A stretch of 64,000 nt of DNA from Dromaius novaehollandiae (Eukaryota > Chordata > Aves > Casuariiformes > Dromaiidae): NCBI RefSeq assembly GCF_036370855.1, contig NC_088103.1, positions 38,948,404 through 39,012,403 on the forward strand, read 5' to 3'. Numbering within the stretch: position 1 is the first letter of the stretch; each line of letters starts with the position of its first letter. A program made the translations under genes and the position numbers. Positions 49,229-61,770 of the stretch are shown one piece after another. Under the pieces are notes generated by a model. It was not told the origin of the DNA. It ran no database searches and saw only the letters and a list, made by a program, of their open reading frames with translations.

Positions 49229-49277
49229 GTTTGAAGATACACTTTTACATATGGTTTGAAGATACACTTTTACATAT
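49229..49277. repeat. Tandem duplication of 25 bp
   Basis: The 24-base segment gtttgaagatac...ttacatat occurs twice, identical, one base apart, indicating a recent local duplication. Confidence 0.9.
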
Positions 49278-50799
49278 ATTATGAAGCACAGTAGTGAAAT
49301 AATTATATAGCTTTTTCTAGAAAAAAGGCCATTGTTCCTGACATCTGTCAGTAAATCCCCAGTATGATTTGTTGTTGCTCTTTCCTACTTAAAAGCTGAT
49401 TGAAATGTTGGTCATGAACTCAAGAGGCTTTTGTTTTAAGTAAACCATACAGACTGGTGTGTTTTTTTCCTTCCATTGAAATGCCAGCCTATCTGTGAAC
49501 TCTGTACTACCAGAAATGATAATTATCTCACCTGTCAACAAGGCAAGGACTGAACTATTATTTTTCTTGTGTTGTTTAAGCAATTTTTCTAATTTAGCCT
49601 TTCAGCTCACATGTAGTTTTGAGGAACAAGAAAGCTTTGCTACTTTGTTCACAGTTTGTAAAGGCTGTTTGAAAGATGAAAACAGAGAAACTGATCAGCG
49701 CATTTACCATTTTTTACATTTTAGTACAACTCCTTTCTGAAATACTTTTTGTTTAACTTCAGATAGTAGCCAGGAAGCCTTAGCTAGTCTTAGCTTCCAG
49801 CTAGCTCATACATTTTTTTATTGCTTACTGAAAAAAAACAAGCACTATTTTCAGGAGTTCAAAATGATGAATCAAGTTGTTACTGTTATCTTGAGCATAT
49901 CACTCAGTGGATGGATTTGCTCTCTAAATTCCAACTAGAATTATTTGATATTTGTCTATTTCAATTGGACAAGGTAATCAAATTTGACCTGTTTTAGCTT
50001 CCTGTATTCAAAAAAGCAATCCTTGTGTCAACATATCTGTTACCTTAGTGGCACTTTTTAACATATTGCTGAAGAGGGGAAAAAATGTATTCCTAACTTT
50101 TGTTTAAATATAGTATGTAGTATTTAAATATAATATTGTAGATGTGTTTTCTATCCAAATGTGCATATATAAATGTGTGCTTAAGGGTCACAGCCATTTT
50201 GTTTTTCAAGTCTCAACTTGCAGTTAACTGTATGTATGCATACTCAGAACCACTGTAAGCTTATTGGGAGAGGATATGAGTAGACAGTAGGAAAACTGTT
50301 GCATAGACATCAAGCTAAAGTCCAGGATCAGACTCTAAAGGACCTTTAAATATTTAGTCATGGCCAAATTTTTATAATTGTATTCCAAGGAAAACGGTTT
50401 CTGCTTAAATCGCAAAGGGTAGGAGTATATCCATTTGGACCAATTTTTTTCTTTCTTTTAAGTCCATGTCTTGCAGCGATGGACTGAATCCTATATAACT
50501 CAAAGAGAGGTAAAAGTTGTAAACAATTTGGTGATGCTAGTCCAGCACCAAAAGCTTTTTCATCAAATTTAATGACTGTTCTCTGCTTCCCTCATGCATT
50601 TTTCAAATGAGCTTTGTAAAGATACTATATCCTTGCTTTCCACAAAGTCTGAAATTGTTCCTTGCTGCTATAATCTCTTTATGCTCAAAACAGAAAACAG
50701 AGGCAGAGGAATGTGATTTCATCTCAGAAAGGCACACCACCTGTTATTTATGAAGAAAAGCTATATGTTGGAGGTAACAGAATCTGGTGGGTTTTCACG

Positions 50800-51700
50800 A
50801 CCCAGGTCAGTTCCTCCTGGTCCAGTCAGTAGCAATGCTGAGCACACATTCCTGATAAGCACACGTGTGTGTATGCATGCAGAGTACGCATATAGAGTAC
50901 ACACACAGCCAGCTCCACAGATCAGCACAGCCAGAAATATAATTTACTGACACCCTCCTAAACAGCCACAGCACTTGCATAAAAAGGAATGGCAGGGACA
51001 GCCCCCTCTTTGGCTGATCAGGATTGAAGTGGAATATATATATATGTATGTATATATGTGCGTGTGTGTATGCACTTACATACAATAATGGGATTCTTCA
51101 GTAACTGCTCTTAGGCACTTGATCTACCTACTAGTTGGCCTCCAGGCTCCTCCAGTTGCTGGCACATGAACGTGTGAGCCCCTGTGGTTTGTTTCCCCTC
51201 CAGTTGCTGCTCAGCCGCCTTCTGCTCACTGGCTACTCTATCCTGAAGCTTAATAGCATTCACACACAGGCACAGAGTAACCAAAAAAAAAAAAACCCAC
51301 AAAAAATAGTTTAAAGTAGGATTTAATACAAATGTAGGCTAGACTGGTGATCAAACACAAGGCTTGATCAGACAAGTGCTGAATAGTCCTGTTTATACTC
51401 AACTAGCCTTTTTTATCCTCTTTTCCCTGTATTTTCCCATGCTTGTTCCTCCTCAGTCCACCTTGACCCCACCCTTTCCCCACCTTTGGTCTTCCCCTAA
51501 ACATCCCATGGTAAGTTTTCCACTTTCCCTCCGTCCCCTTAAAACACCCCCAAAACATAGTCCCAAAATGCTTTCCCTCCTGCATCCCATAGTAAGTCCC
51601 ACACTCCTTTAGGCAATAACCCCTTTAGTTTGCAAGAGGGCTTTATTTCCCTGGCTCATCTCAGTGGGCTTCATGCTGGGACAGCACTTAATCCTTCTCC
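50800..51700. other. Unclassified GC-richer, possibly repetitive patch
   Basis: Composition changes from AT-rich to C-rich and repeat-like, including an A13 run at 51281 and a run of CCCC/TCCC text at 51,415-51,600. No coding exon is recognised. An inserted LTR or other repeat is possible but was not identified. Confidence 0.25.
51033..51083. repeat. TA/TG microsatellite
   Basis: (TA)n then (TATG)n and (TG)n, about 50 bp. Confidence 0.8.
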
Positions 51701-54700
51701 TTCATAGGCTTAAGAGTAGCTGATTCTCAGTGTGCTCCGGCTTTCACTGGTGAAGTTACTGGGTCACTGAACCTGTCGTTGCTCCTCTGAATCTTGCTCT
51801 TTCTTTGTGTTCACTGTAATTGGCCTTGAGTCACATAGCCTAACACTATATTTTTTGTCCAAGGAACAGCATATACATTCCTTGAATCCCTTCTTCTGTT
51901 TCACTTGTGGTGTGCGGGCATTCAAATGCTTTATAATTACAGTAACACATTTAAAAAAAACCTTTATGATATTTATTTTTATTTTATGAAAGGGATGATG
52001 GTTCCATTGCTTCCTCCAGGGTTTACAAGACACTTATACTAAAGCAGCAAGTGCCATGAGCATAACCAAATGGGCAAACAGAAGAGCTAATGCGAGCTGC
52101 AGCAATTTCAGTTAAGTACCAGAAAGGATCCTCAAAATATGATTCATAAAATTGGAAAGTGTTACTGTTGTGTCTAAATACAGAAAAATCAGATGTACTC
52201 ATGGCTGCTAACTCTCTGTATCATAATTTAGTTCAGTAGTGTTTCCTGGTATAAAAACTTCGGTATGGCTCAGGTTGCTATGGCTCAGCACTCCCAGATA
52301 TTTGTATCTTCCAGTAAAAGTATGTAATTCGAGGCCTCATAAAATCATGTCTTTCTACTCACTGCTATAGGTTTTACATCAGACCTTAAAATATTAAATA
52401 ATAGTAAAATATAGTGAATGTCTAAAGAGTATTGGTCATGGCTGTAATGTATAATGGAAGCAAGTTCAGTGGCATTTGCAGTTTTTAGGGCTAATGTTTG
52501 CTTTCCTAGAACAGCTTTTGTTTATGAATGAATATATAAAAAGTACCATTAGAACTTTTTAGGAATTTTATTTAATTACAGTGTGATGATCTTTTTAATT
52601 AGAAAAAGATAGTGCAGTTTCAAAGAGGGAGGATAATGCATTTTATTAACTTCTTCATATTGTTTGAATTCAGTAATATCTTCCTGTAGTTTATTTCTTT
52701 CTGTTGAAAAAGGGTTGGGAGGGATACTGACTGTGTAAGCTTCTTGATGTAAGCATATTTCATGCATATGTGTTTAGCTGATTCCTTCTTGTGTTAGCTT
52801 CTAACATGTCATTTTGGGCTCTTCTATTGGATGCATCCCATCGTAGTTCATGTTTTGCCCCTCATGTCTCCCACTTGTAGAACCTTGTGCTTGTATAATA
52901 CTGCGGTAATGTAGTGATTCAAAGCAAGTACAAGCCAGATGTGTAATACACAAGATAGTTTTATAGCATCATATAAATCTGCTTAGCCTGAGAAAAGGTA
53001 TATATGGGTTTCAGTGTATTGTATATATTCTTAATGCACTTTTTTTTCCGGTGGGCGAATCTTGTAGTTCAAACTATAGGTAAAACTATTATTTGTGAGA
53101 ACATGGAGAGAAACATATTCCTTATCTCTTGCTCAGAAAAGGGAGATGATCAGAATCAAGTGACTTTCCTTCTCTCATACAGGGGAATGTCATTCTGTTC
53201 ATTTAATTATTGACTGTTTAAGCAAAGATAGATGTATTATTGACTCCACAGTTGCAAAATCTCTTGAATTTTTGGTTCCTAACAAGGTTTATTACCTAGA
53301 TGAAGCACTTACTTGTTTGACTTTGCAGAGTTATGAGTATTTAGCTGAAAAGAACTTATAAATATCTCTGCTATTGTCTGCTAAATTATTACATTCTTAT
53401 GATCCTTAACTTTTAAAAATCACTGTTATTCATTAACACTTACCTCAAAGAGACATTGCAGCTAAGGTCCCACAGAAGTGTGTGCATAAACTATATGTTG
53501 CAAGTCAAAAGGAAATTTTCTTTCTCATGTAAAATGTGACACATGTTGTAACATCTGCATGTGTCCTCCAGGCAGTAGTTATGTTAGCTGAGGAATTTAC
53601 CACATGAAGCAGCTTATCACCTGCCCTTTCTGACAGTAACTCTCTGCTCAGATCTGCCAGCAGAACTGTTCATATAATCAGTTAAAATAACTCATATACC
53701 TTAGTAAAAATCAAGTATTTTAAGTGAAGTTTAATCTTTTTCATTGAAATAGGTTTGTCAGGGATTAAATGAGCTTATTTGTCCCCAGCTAGAAAGCTGG
53801 AAGGATGCTGACAGTTCTGGACGGTAACTTTTACGGTCATTGCGAAAGTGAGACCTGGTTATTTTGAATTATTCTACCATGTCTGTCTTTGTATTCTACA
53901 GCAGGTCATAAATATAGAAACAATACTTGTCATAATATTTCTATATACAGTTATGTTCATATAACCAAACTTGACCACTATCTTCCATCAGAACTACCTG
54001 TTTCTATATTTTGTAGTTTCTGTACTATTATATGTAAAATCACCTGCTCTTGTTAAGGATTCAGTCTCCAGGTTTATTTTGGCTTCTTTGTCATAATGTT
54101 ATGTGGGGTTTTGGTTAGGCTTTCCTATCATTTCACCCAAGGGTGAAGTCCAGTCAGTTTCTTGATACCTCAGAGGGATACAAGTAGGACAATTGCCTCT
54201 TCCACCTCTCCCTGCTCCTGCTTTAGGGAGGCAGATGTAAATAGACAGTGCAATAGGGCTTTTCCATCTAAAGTTAATGTTCCCTGTCAGCTCACTCACA
54301 GTGGTGCAAATGAGCTGAGAGTTGCAGGATGAGCTACACCATGACACTGATTCTCAAAATGGATAGACTCGGTGCATACTGGCTTTGTGGGGTTACCTAC
54401 TTCTAAGGTCCTATTTATATTCTCTACAGTCTTGCTCCATATAGAAGGCAAAAATTTTGCCCTTATTCTTCTTGCAGAAATCTGTAATCATCTGATTCAA
54501 TAGTACTCTTTATCTTGAGATAACCAGGTACTAATTACTGAAATCTAGGTGATATCTGGACATTCCCCCACTGTTGTAGGTAGCATTTGAATAAGAGTAT
54601 GTTCTTATGTCAGCTTCATGAAGCTTTGTGCTGATGCAGCTGCCATCAGCATTTTTACCATTACCTCTGGCCTATGCAGTAAGGTTCTACAGCTGTTTCT

Positions 54701-56865
54701 AGACGTCTCAGAGCATTCCAGCAAACTCGAGTGACCTATGCAGGGATTTTGATGGCTCTTAGTTTCAGGAAACTTCAATGTTATAGAAAATACTGTGGGT
54801 ATTAGGGAATTTGAAAGATACTGCAGCTTGCTTTCTTGATGCAGATTTTGCTTAATTATTATTGGAGGTTAACATATTTGTGTCACAGTTGAAAAGCTAA
54901 AAACCTTGGATATAAGTTGGGGACTGTCTGTGCAGCTATAATTACTATTATGATTCTCTGGTGTATCTCTTCTTTGTTCATCCATTGCTTTCAAGCATAC
55001 CGGAGAACATTTTGCCCAATTGCAGGCCCCATGGCTAAGCAAAAGAATTGCAGGTATTTTTCAAATCTTGTCTAGTTCGTTTGCAGTATTGACAATTTTA
55101 AGCTAAAGAAACACCACTTGTAAAAATCTGTTCTTAAGTCTATCTTAATTTAATGGAATTTAATGTTTTGTACTCAACATGCCTCTGTAGAGCAATATTG
55201 CACACTAAGTTTTTCCCCTTTTGAGTTAGTATTTAGAAACTAAATCTGCCTGGCTTATGAAGTTGCCACACTTCATAGTAAACAAGGTAACTATTCCCAA
55301 TTTGATTTTACGTTAATGTTTTAAAAAAATAAAAGCTTGTTCTTCAAGCTTTTGTTTAAACTGAAATATCTACTTTTGAACCATCTAATCCAGTAATCTG
55401 TCCTGAGAGTTGTTTGTATCAGGTGACTGACTTCCAAATTAAAAAAAACCCTCAGATTTGATAGCAGAGTGGAGGAACAGAGCTACTAAATGTTTTATAC
55501 ATTTAAATGTTTAACTTCAAAGTTATCCAATTTCACTTTTAAAGGAGAATTAATGCAATAAAAACTTTCTCACATGTAAATCATTCTACATCCATTAAAA
55601 CCTGTAATGGGTCTATTTGATTTTATAAGGGCACTAATAAAGAAAAATGAGGTCATTGTGAAACTGTGGGTGAAATCCTGGCTCTCCAAGGTTAATGGTA
55701 AATATCTTTTGGGCCAGTAGTTCAGCCTCAGACCAAAATATCACATTTTCATTATATCATGATGACTGAAGGAAAAATCAGTGCCTTACTTGAGAATATT
55801 TGAATGCATATCTTTACAGAACTGCTGGAGTATTGTTTGAAATACAGTATTTGACCTTCATGGTTTGTAAATTTGCAATTTTTAAAATTCTTTATTAATT
55901 CAGAAACTGTGAAGGGTTTTCCCTCTCCATTACATTTTTGAATGAAGTAGAAAGAAAAGTGCTTTATGTTCAATCTGTTCTTCTTATGAAGTACTTTTTC
56001 GTAAAACATTTTTTCTCAGTCTGTGAACCTGCTTCTGAGACTGTTGTTATGTATTACGCACACTTCAAAACACAATGGCAGGGAGATTGCAAACATCTTG
56101 CTGAAATTCTGATTTGAGTGAAATGAAGGGCAAAACTTCCATTGATCTAAAAGGGTTAGGATTATGTTACCTTGGTATTTCGGGGGTGAGAGATTGGTTT
56201 TAGTTCTGTGTGTTTTCCTGTTCTGCAGAACAGCAAAGATGCTGTAAATGGCAGAGGGTTGTGCATACAGGCAGCTATGAAGGGTCGGGTTCTCTCACTA
56301 TGTAAAACCATGTAACTTTATTTAGTTCTGATGTTGAGATGTCTAAAAATCACAGCAGTTTACCACTGGTGAAGAAAGTCACATTTGAGCACTGAACACC
56401 TTAATAAATGTCTCCATGTTGTTTATGGGGAAAGAGGGGGGACTTTCTTTTGTTTTCCTTTCTTGAGAATTTAAGTGTTGCATTGTGGACACTGGAATAT
56501 TTTTGTTGCTGTTTGAGATACTAAACCTCTGTTTTTCCATTACATGTGATGCAAAGCCTTTTAAAAATCTGAATATTTAAAAGACATTTTATATTTGCTG
56601 CTACAAAACATGCAAAGAATTAAACTGAAGACACTTCATCTACAGCTGATACAGACTGTAAATTGTTCACGTGTAGTGTTACCTAATAGAATTCCTAACA
56701 ACATGCAATGATTATAGTCCTTTTAAAGAAAAGGTAAATGTCCTGTAATATTATGAGAAGAAATACACTGTAGGAGAATATGCAGCCTTGGATATCAATT
56801 GTACAAATGAATGGTGATTAAAGAATGTAAAACCTGTTTCTTCTTGTAAAGCTTTTTTGTGAAAA

Positions 56866-56871
56866 AATAAA
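56866..56871 (+). terminator. Poly(A) signal AATAAA with GU-rich downstream element
   Basis: AATAAA is followed about 12 nt later by a T/G-rich run (ttgtgtctttt, then cttgtcttgtctgtc), the layout of a real vertebrate cleavage site. It is the best candidate end for NHLRC2 on this strand. Confidence 0.5.
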
Positions 56872-57029
56872 CATAAAAAATTGTGTCTTTTAAGGCTTGT
56901 CTTGTCTGTCAATCTTTATATCAACATAGATGTGAAAGTGATGAAATATGTATGCCATAAGTGGTGAGAGCTTTGTTAAAATGCTTTAACTAGCAAGTAC
57001 TGTTTGCTTCATGTTCACATACCAACCGG

Positions 57030-57545
57030 GCTCTGCTGTCATGGGTTTCAACTGGTCATTCAGTGTCTTGAGGCTCTACAAAAGAGTGTAGGGTTAGGAG
57101 GACTCCCCAGCTTCAGGTTTACCCAGTGATCTGGAAACAAGAGGTCTGATGTCCTTCCCTTTCTGCACATAAGAGAGATGAGAAATGGTATACTGCACGA
57201 GTCGTAGACTGGCTGTTTTGCGAACTTCAGTTTATTGCAGCGATCCCAGAGCTAGCTTCAATACTGGAAGAGGTCTGGCTGCACTGAGGCCCTCACTGGA
57301 GTTTTTTGGCACTGTTTGTTAGCCTTATTACTGTGGCTAGACTGTTCTGCAGCAGCTTGCGCTATGTGGATGCCTATACAGACAACTATTCTCCTTCCAC
57401 CCAACTTTGTTGGCACGGTACCTGAAAAGGAGAAAATTCCTGTAACCATATGCTTGGTTTGATTTCCCCCATATCTTAACATGGAGGGTGAAGGGAATAT
57501 ACCTTCCCCCCCATTTCTGTCACACTTCCCTAGGGAGGTGAACAT
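57030..57545 (-). mobile_element. Candidate LTR-like segment
   Basis: A GC-richer island of about 500 bp in AT-rich DNA. On the minus strand it carries AATAAA at 57236-57231 in the setting gctgcaataaactgaag, followed by a T/C-rich part, as in an LTR R/U5 region. No terminal TG...CA ends or target duplication could be fixed, and no viral gene is present. It could also be an unrelated unique segment. Confidence 0.3.
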
Positions 57546-58889
57546 TTTATTCTGTTGACAACAGTAGCTATCATAGTAAAAATGTTTAATTTGAATAATT
57601 ATGGTTGAACAACATTTCAGCAGCTTTGAATAAGATCCTGTGGGATACTGAGTATTAATATAGGCTTTTCATGTGCATGATACAAGTGAGGAGCAATACC
57701 AACATGCCTAAAAAGATGATCTCTTACTTCTGACTACCATCATGCTTTTACTGATATAGTGATTTAGCTTTAATGAAAACATTGTATGCCAAAAATTCTG
57801 GCTTATTTACCATAGGTGAGCCATACCATTAGTAGTGTAGCTATGTTGATTTTTTTCTCCATCATAAAAATTTCTCCTTATGTCTATTCAAATATTTAAA
57901 GCATTTACAAACCCTACCTATAAAATTTGGTTAATTTTCTCTGATTTCTATTCAGATTAAGTATATCAGCTTAGCGTGATGCAAGTCCAACTGGACAAAC
58001 ATTCAGATAAATTTATTTTCAATTTTTATGTTTTGTTATAAAGTGCATATAAAGCTTCTGCCAAACCTAAATTAGCTTACATAGGGTGATGCAATCTCAG
58101 CATTTTACTTAGCATTTGCTTCAAATCATAAAGTTGAAAATTTACCCTCTTTCAGACATCTCTTCTGAAATGACACCTCTCCCCCCACCTTTCAGCTAAG
58201 AATTATTGAAATGGGGTCAATATTATGACCCTGCTGCCTCATCTGAATTCTATCTTTTTGACCTGCCACACCAGTATTTCATGCACACAATCCTACCAGA
58301 ACTTTCAGTGGTTTCTGGTAACTGTTACATGCTGCTTGTGTGTAGTAGTACTCTACCCTAGTTGTATTTGGGCTCTCTAGAGCTTGTTTGTGCTCCTTTG
58401 CCCTTTCTTAAGCACAGAAATCAAAGCAGAGGTGATGATTTCAGCTTTCATATGTAACAGAGTAGCTTTCTGAAGTTAGTGCTACAGGAGTATGTATTTT
58501 CTCTTTTTTGAAAAAGTATTAGCAAGTTGTAACTTAGTTAAATCTCTCCATGTTTTTACTATCTTAGGCATTTCCTTAAATGGAATATGTGGGACTATTA
58601 ATGCTCAGAGAGCCTCATGACAGGCTGTAATGTATGTAATAGGTATACTTTTCAAAAGTGGAACAAACCTGCAGTATTAAGGAGTAGTTAGACGATAATG
58701 AAGAGGTTGCATTGGTAAAACCAAATACTTAACCAAATTTACCTGTGTGCTGTATCACCATTTCTAAACTCCTACTATACAATGTTATTTTTGATCTTTG
58801 AAGCTGAAGTTGCAATGACAATAATTTTGGAAGCTGAAAATTGTTCTAATGTCATCTTTATATACTAATGAGAAGGCAGTAAGTCAGGT

Positions 58890-59090
58890 TTATTATCTTC
58901 TTTATATCACAGGGCTTGGAAAAGTACATCACTTCCCTAGCAGAGGTCTGAATCCTAAATCTGAGATGACTGCACATGAATATGAAGTGTTTTAAGCAAA
59001 GCAAAGTACCATCAACAGTCTAAAAGTCAGTAGCAAGCGTAAGTAATAGTTGAATCAAGGCCTGTGCACTTTCCCTCCCTCCTCTCTCCA
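58890..59090 (-). mobile_element. Possible MIR-like fragment
   Basis: Text such as 'ttattatcttctttatatcacag' and 'agtaatagttgaatcaaggcctgtgcactttcc' resembles reverse-complement MIR (attatccccattttacag; ggcagagctgggattcaaacccaggcctgtctgactcc). Weak. Confidence 0.3.
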
Positions 59091-59449
59091 TACAGACACT
59101 GACACACTAATGATTTGAATAAAGCTGTAGTGTTTTATGAGTTGTTGTCTGGGGTTACAATACTAAAATACAGAGATCATTAAGAATGAGAGATGTGGCT
59201 GTTTTTCAGAATCTTAATGCATTAGGCAAATGGAATCACACAAAAGTATATAAAATTTAAATGTGTCAAACAGTGCGTAGGAGCATCTATGTTTAAATGG
59301 CAGTTCAATCCAAGGGAAATTTGCTGGGGGCTACTGAGAAACCCATCATTTAAAATTTTCTCCTTTATACAGTTGAGTGAAGAAGATGGATTTAATTAGC
59401 ATTTTTGCCATGATGTTAGCAGTGCTATAAAATGCTAGTGTTATTGTAG

Positions 59450-59581
59450 GCTTGAATCAAAGGAGGATGTGGCAGAACTTCTCAGACTGTATATGGAAGG
59501 TGCGGAGGATACACTGGGACTCTCAGAACTGGAGTCTGTAGTAAAGAGTGACATGATCATGTTTGCTTCACAAATTCATTG
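59450..59581 (+). other. Exon-like open segment of unknown identity
   Basis: Acceptor ttattgtag| at 59449 and donor CATTG|GTAATT at 59582 bound 132 nt, a multiple of three. One frame is open throughout, with protein-like content (ESKEDVAELLRLYMEGAED, then LSELESVVKSDMIMF). No start codon or neighbouring exon was found and I do not recognise the protein. It may be a chance ORF, a retained exon of another transcript, or part of a repeat. Confidence 0.25.
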
Positions 59582-61329
59582 GTAATTGTAAAATGAAACA
59601 GCTACTGAAACATTAGAGGAGTAGTTATGAAATTAATCAGGGGATTAAAATTTTTTGTTTACTTAAAGCTGCTAAACAGAGCAGTTCTCTTCACAGGTTT
59701 AAATTAAGAGGAAGTGCATCAAATACAGAAAATAGAACTTCAGCAGGAGCAGCAAAGAAGTGGGGTGAATGTTGTACTTTTTTATATGGATGTGTAAACA
59801 TCTTTTTTTCTAATACCAAGAGCTTGTTGATTTTAAAAAGTATTTTTATATGTCAGTGGATGGAGAGTCTCAACAACTTTATGACCTGCTTCAAGTCTGT
59901 GTAAGTATATTCCCTTTCACAGTTTTCTTACATGCTCAGTAGCAGGGTCTCCTGCTTCACATACCAGGGTAGCATAATCACTGTGATGCCATTCATTACT
60001 CTGCCTATTGCAATTTTGATCTTGCTTGCAGGAAAGACTACCTTACTATAGGCATCTGACAAAACACATGCATTTGTTTTTGAAGAACAGTCTAGCTCAG
60101 ATGAATCCTTCATAGTAATTGTTTTCCATTTTCTTCTAATGTGCAGAAAGCTAATGGTATGCCTTATTACAGCAGACAAGTAAAAACTCATTAGGATTCT
60201 TTTAGATTTAATCAGTATTGGAGTTTCTCACAGTCTTGAAAGAAACTGCTATTTGTGATTAAAGTGGTCCCAGGAGAGTGCTAATCTGCTATTTGGAAAA
60301 AATCCCAACAAATTTAGTTGTTAACCTAGAACACATGGATATTTTTAACTGAGAAATGTTTACAGCCAAGTAAAAGAATTTTCAGAAAAAGTTGTTCTAT
60401 GATCATGTTATTCTAAAGCAATTCTGACCTGTCTGCTTGACAATGTTTTGAGTACCGTTATAAGCAGTGATATATCCTATCCATTATTTTGTTAGTCAAG
60501 AAAAATAGGAAAATCCAGTAGGATTACACTTCTGTAAGGCACTTCTGTAGCACATATCAGCATTAAAGTCTAAGGAAATCTCAAACTGGGAAGAGACTCA
60601 GATTCAATAGTAGGTTTGACTCTATGATATCACCATGTGAAAGCTGAATCCTTAAATGGGAGAAATCAGAATTGTTCTCTTTAGCAATATGTTTGTCACA
60701 TCACAATGGGTCCTGAACATCTTCATTCATTCAGAGGGGTCAGCCCAGCCCAGGTATAAATCCATGGTGATGGAGAAAGAAAGACTGTGGCTGCTATTAC
60801 CTTAGAAGACATAGCAAAATGCACAGGTTCCTAAGCAGATGTGCACATAGCCAGTGCCTTTGGCCTCTAGGCTAACCCTTTCTTTGCATTCATATCTGCT
60901 TTCAACCTGTAACTTCCCATTAACTGTCCCGTTTATGAGAAGGCCAGACATTTCACGTCATTCTGACAGTGTCTTCAAGAGTGCATATTAATTTTCTTGC
61001 TTCTAATTAGGCAGTAGAGTTTATACATTTCTCCCAGGCAGCAAATAGGTGTATTTATCACTGCATGGCTGGACTCATCTCTTTAATGTTTATTGAGTTT
61101 CTCCTTAGTGACTATTACTTGATCCTTTTCACTTTACCTTTATCTCTCCAATTTGCCCTCCCATACCTTGCAGCCCATTGAGTATCAGTTTGTAGCTCTT
61201 CTCTCTCACAAAGAAAAAGTAATTTTTTCTCTCTCATATTAAAAAAAATATTGCTAACCTTTCCATCCCTTTCCCCTTTCATGAAGTGTGCTATTAACAG
61301 TGGCTCCTGCTTCCTCTCTTTCACTTCCA

Positions 61330-61720
61330 TATTACACTGCCACTATTTTAGCTGTTCCCATGCTGACCACTGAAATTGCTCTCAGCAAGATTTCTGATGA
61401 TCTGTTGCTCACCAGATCTCTCCAAACCTCTTGACCTGCCAGTTTCCTTGAACACATGCAACCAGACTTTATCTTTTTGAAATCTTCATTTCTCTTTGCT
61501 TCTGTACTTGCCTTTATTCTGGCCCTCTGTTTACTTTGCTCCTTTATCGTGTCCTTCGCTGAACAGTCCTCATCTTCCCTTTCCCCAGCTTTCTGTGGGA
61601 ATTCCACTGGACTCTGTCACAATTTCTTCCCTCTTCTCACTCTACCCTTCGTCTCTGTATTGTATGAACTTCAACCATCACTTGTGCTCTCTCTCCTTCA
61701 GAACTCTTTTTTTCAAAGCT
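61330..61720 (+). mobile_element. Degenerate L2-like LINE reverse-transcriptase fragment
   Basis: Translating on the plus strand gives LTTEIALSKISDDLLL near 61,360, like the L2 RT segment TETALAKVTNDLL. It then gives SFIVSFAEQSSSSLS near 61,545 and, in another frame, VGIPLDSVTISSLFSLY at 61,595, like RT motif GVPQGSVLGPLLFxLY. Frameshifts and a missing middle part (the LDLSxAFDTVDH region) show it is dead. Its right end abuts the telomeric satellite. Confidence 0.6.
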
Positions 61721-61770
61721 AAAAATCACCCATTATCTCTGACTTTTGTACCGCTTAGTATAGCTAAAAG

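Larger units (their letters stand above)
47966..56890 (+). other. NHLRC2: Probable long 3' UTR / downstream region of NHLRC2
   Basis: AT-rich, with no coding exon seen. No AATAAA occurs close after the stop. The first clear hexamers are at 55328, 55557 and 55635, then 56403 and 56866. That the mRNA runs this far is inference; cleavage at a variant signal such as ATTAAA near 48,760 is also possible. It contains a 25-bp tandem duplication at 49229-49277 and a GC-richer patch at about 50.8-51.7 kb that may be an inserted repeat. Confidence 0.4.
56891..61329. other. Intergenic region right of NHLRC2
   Basis: AT-rich. Includes a candidate LTR-like segment (57,030-57,545), a MIR-like fragment (about 58,890-59,090) and an exon-like open segment (59,450-59,581). 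In mammals the next gene is the single-exon ADRB1; no such ORF is present in the window. Confidence 0.7.

Noticed and set aside
47966..61770. ADRB1, the gene next to NHLRC2 in mammals
   Set aside because: A single-exon receptor ORF of over 400 codons is expected and none exists on either strand here.
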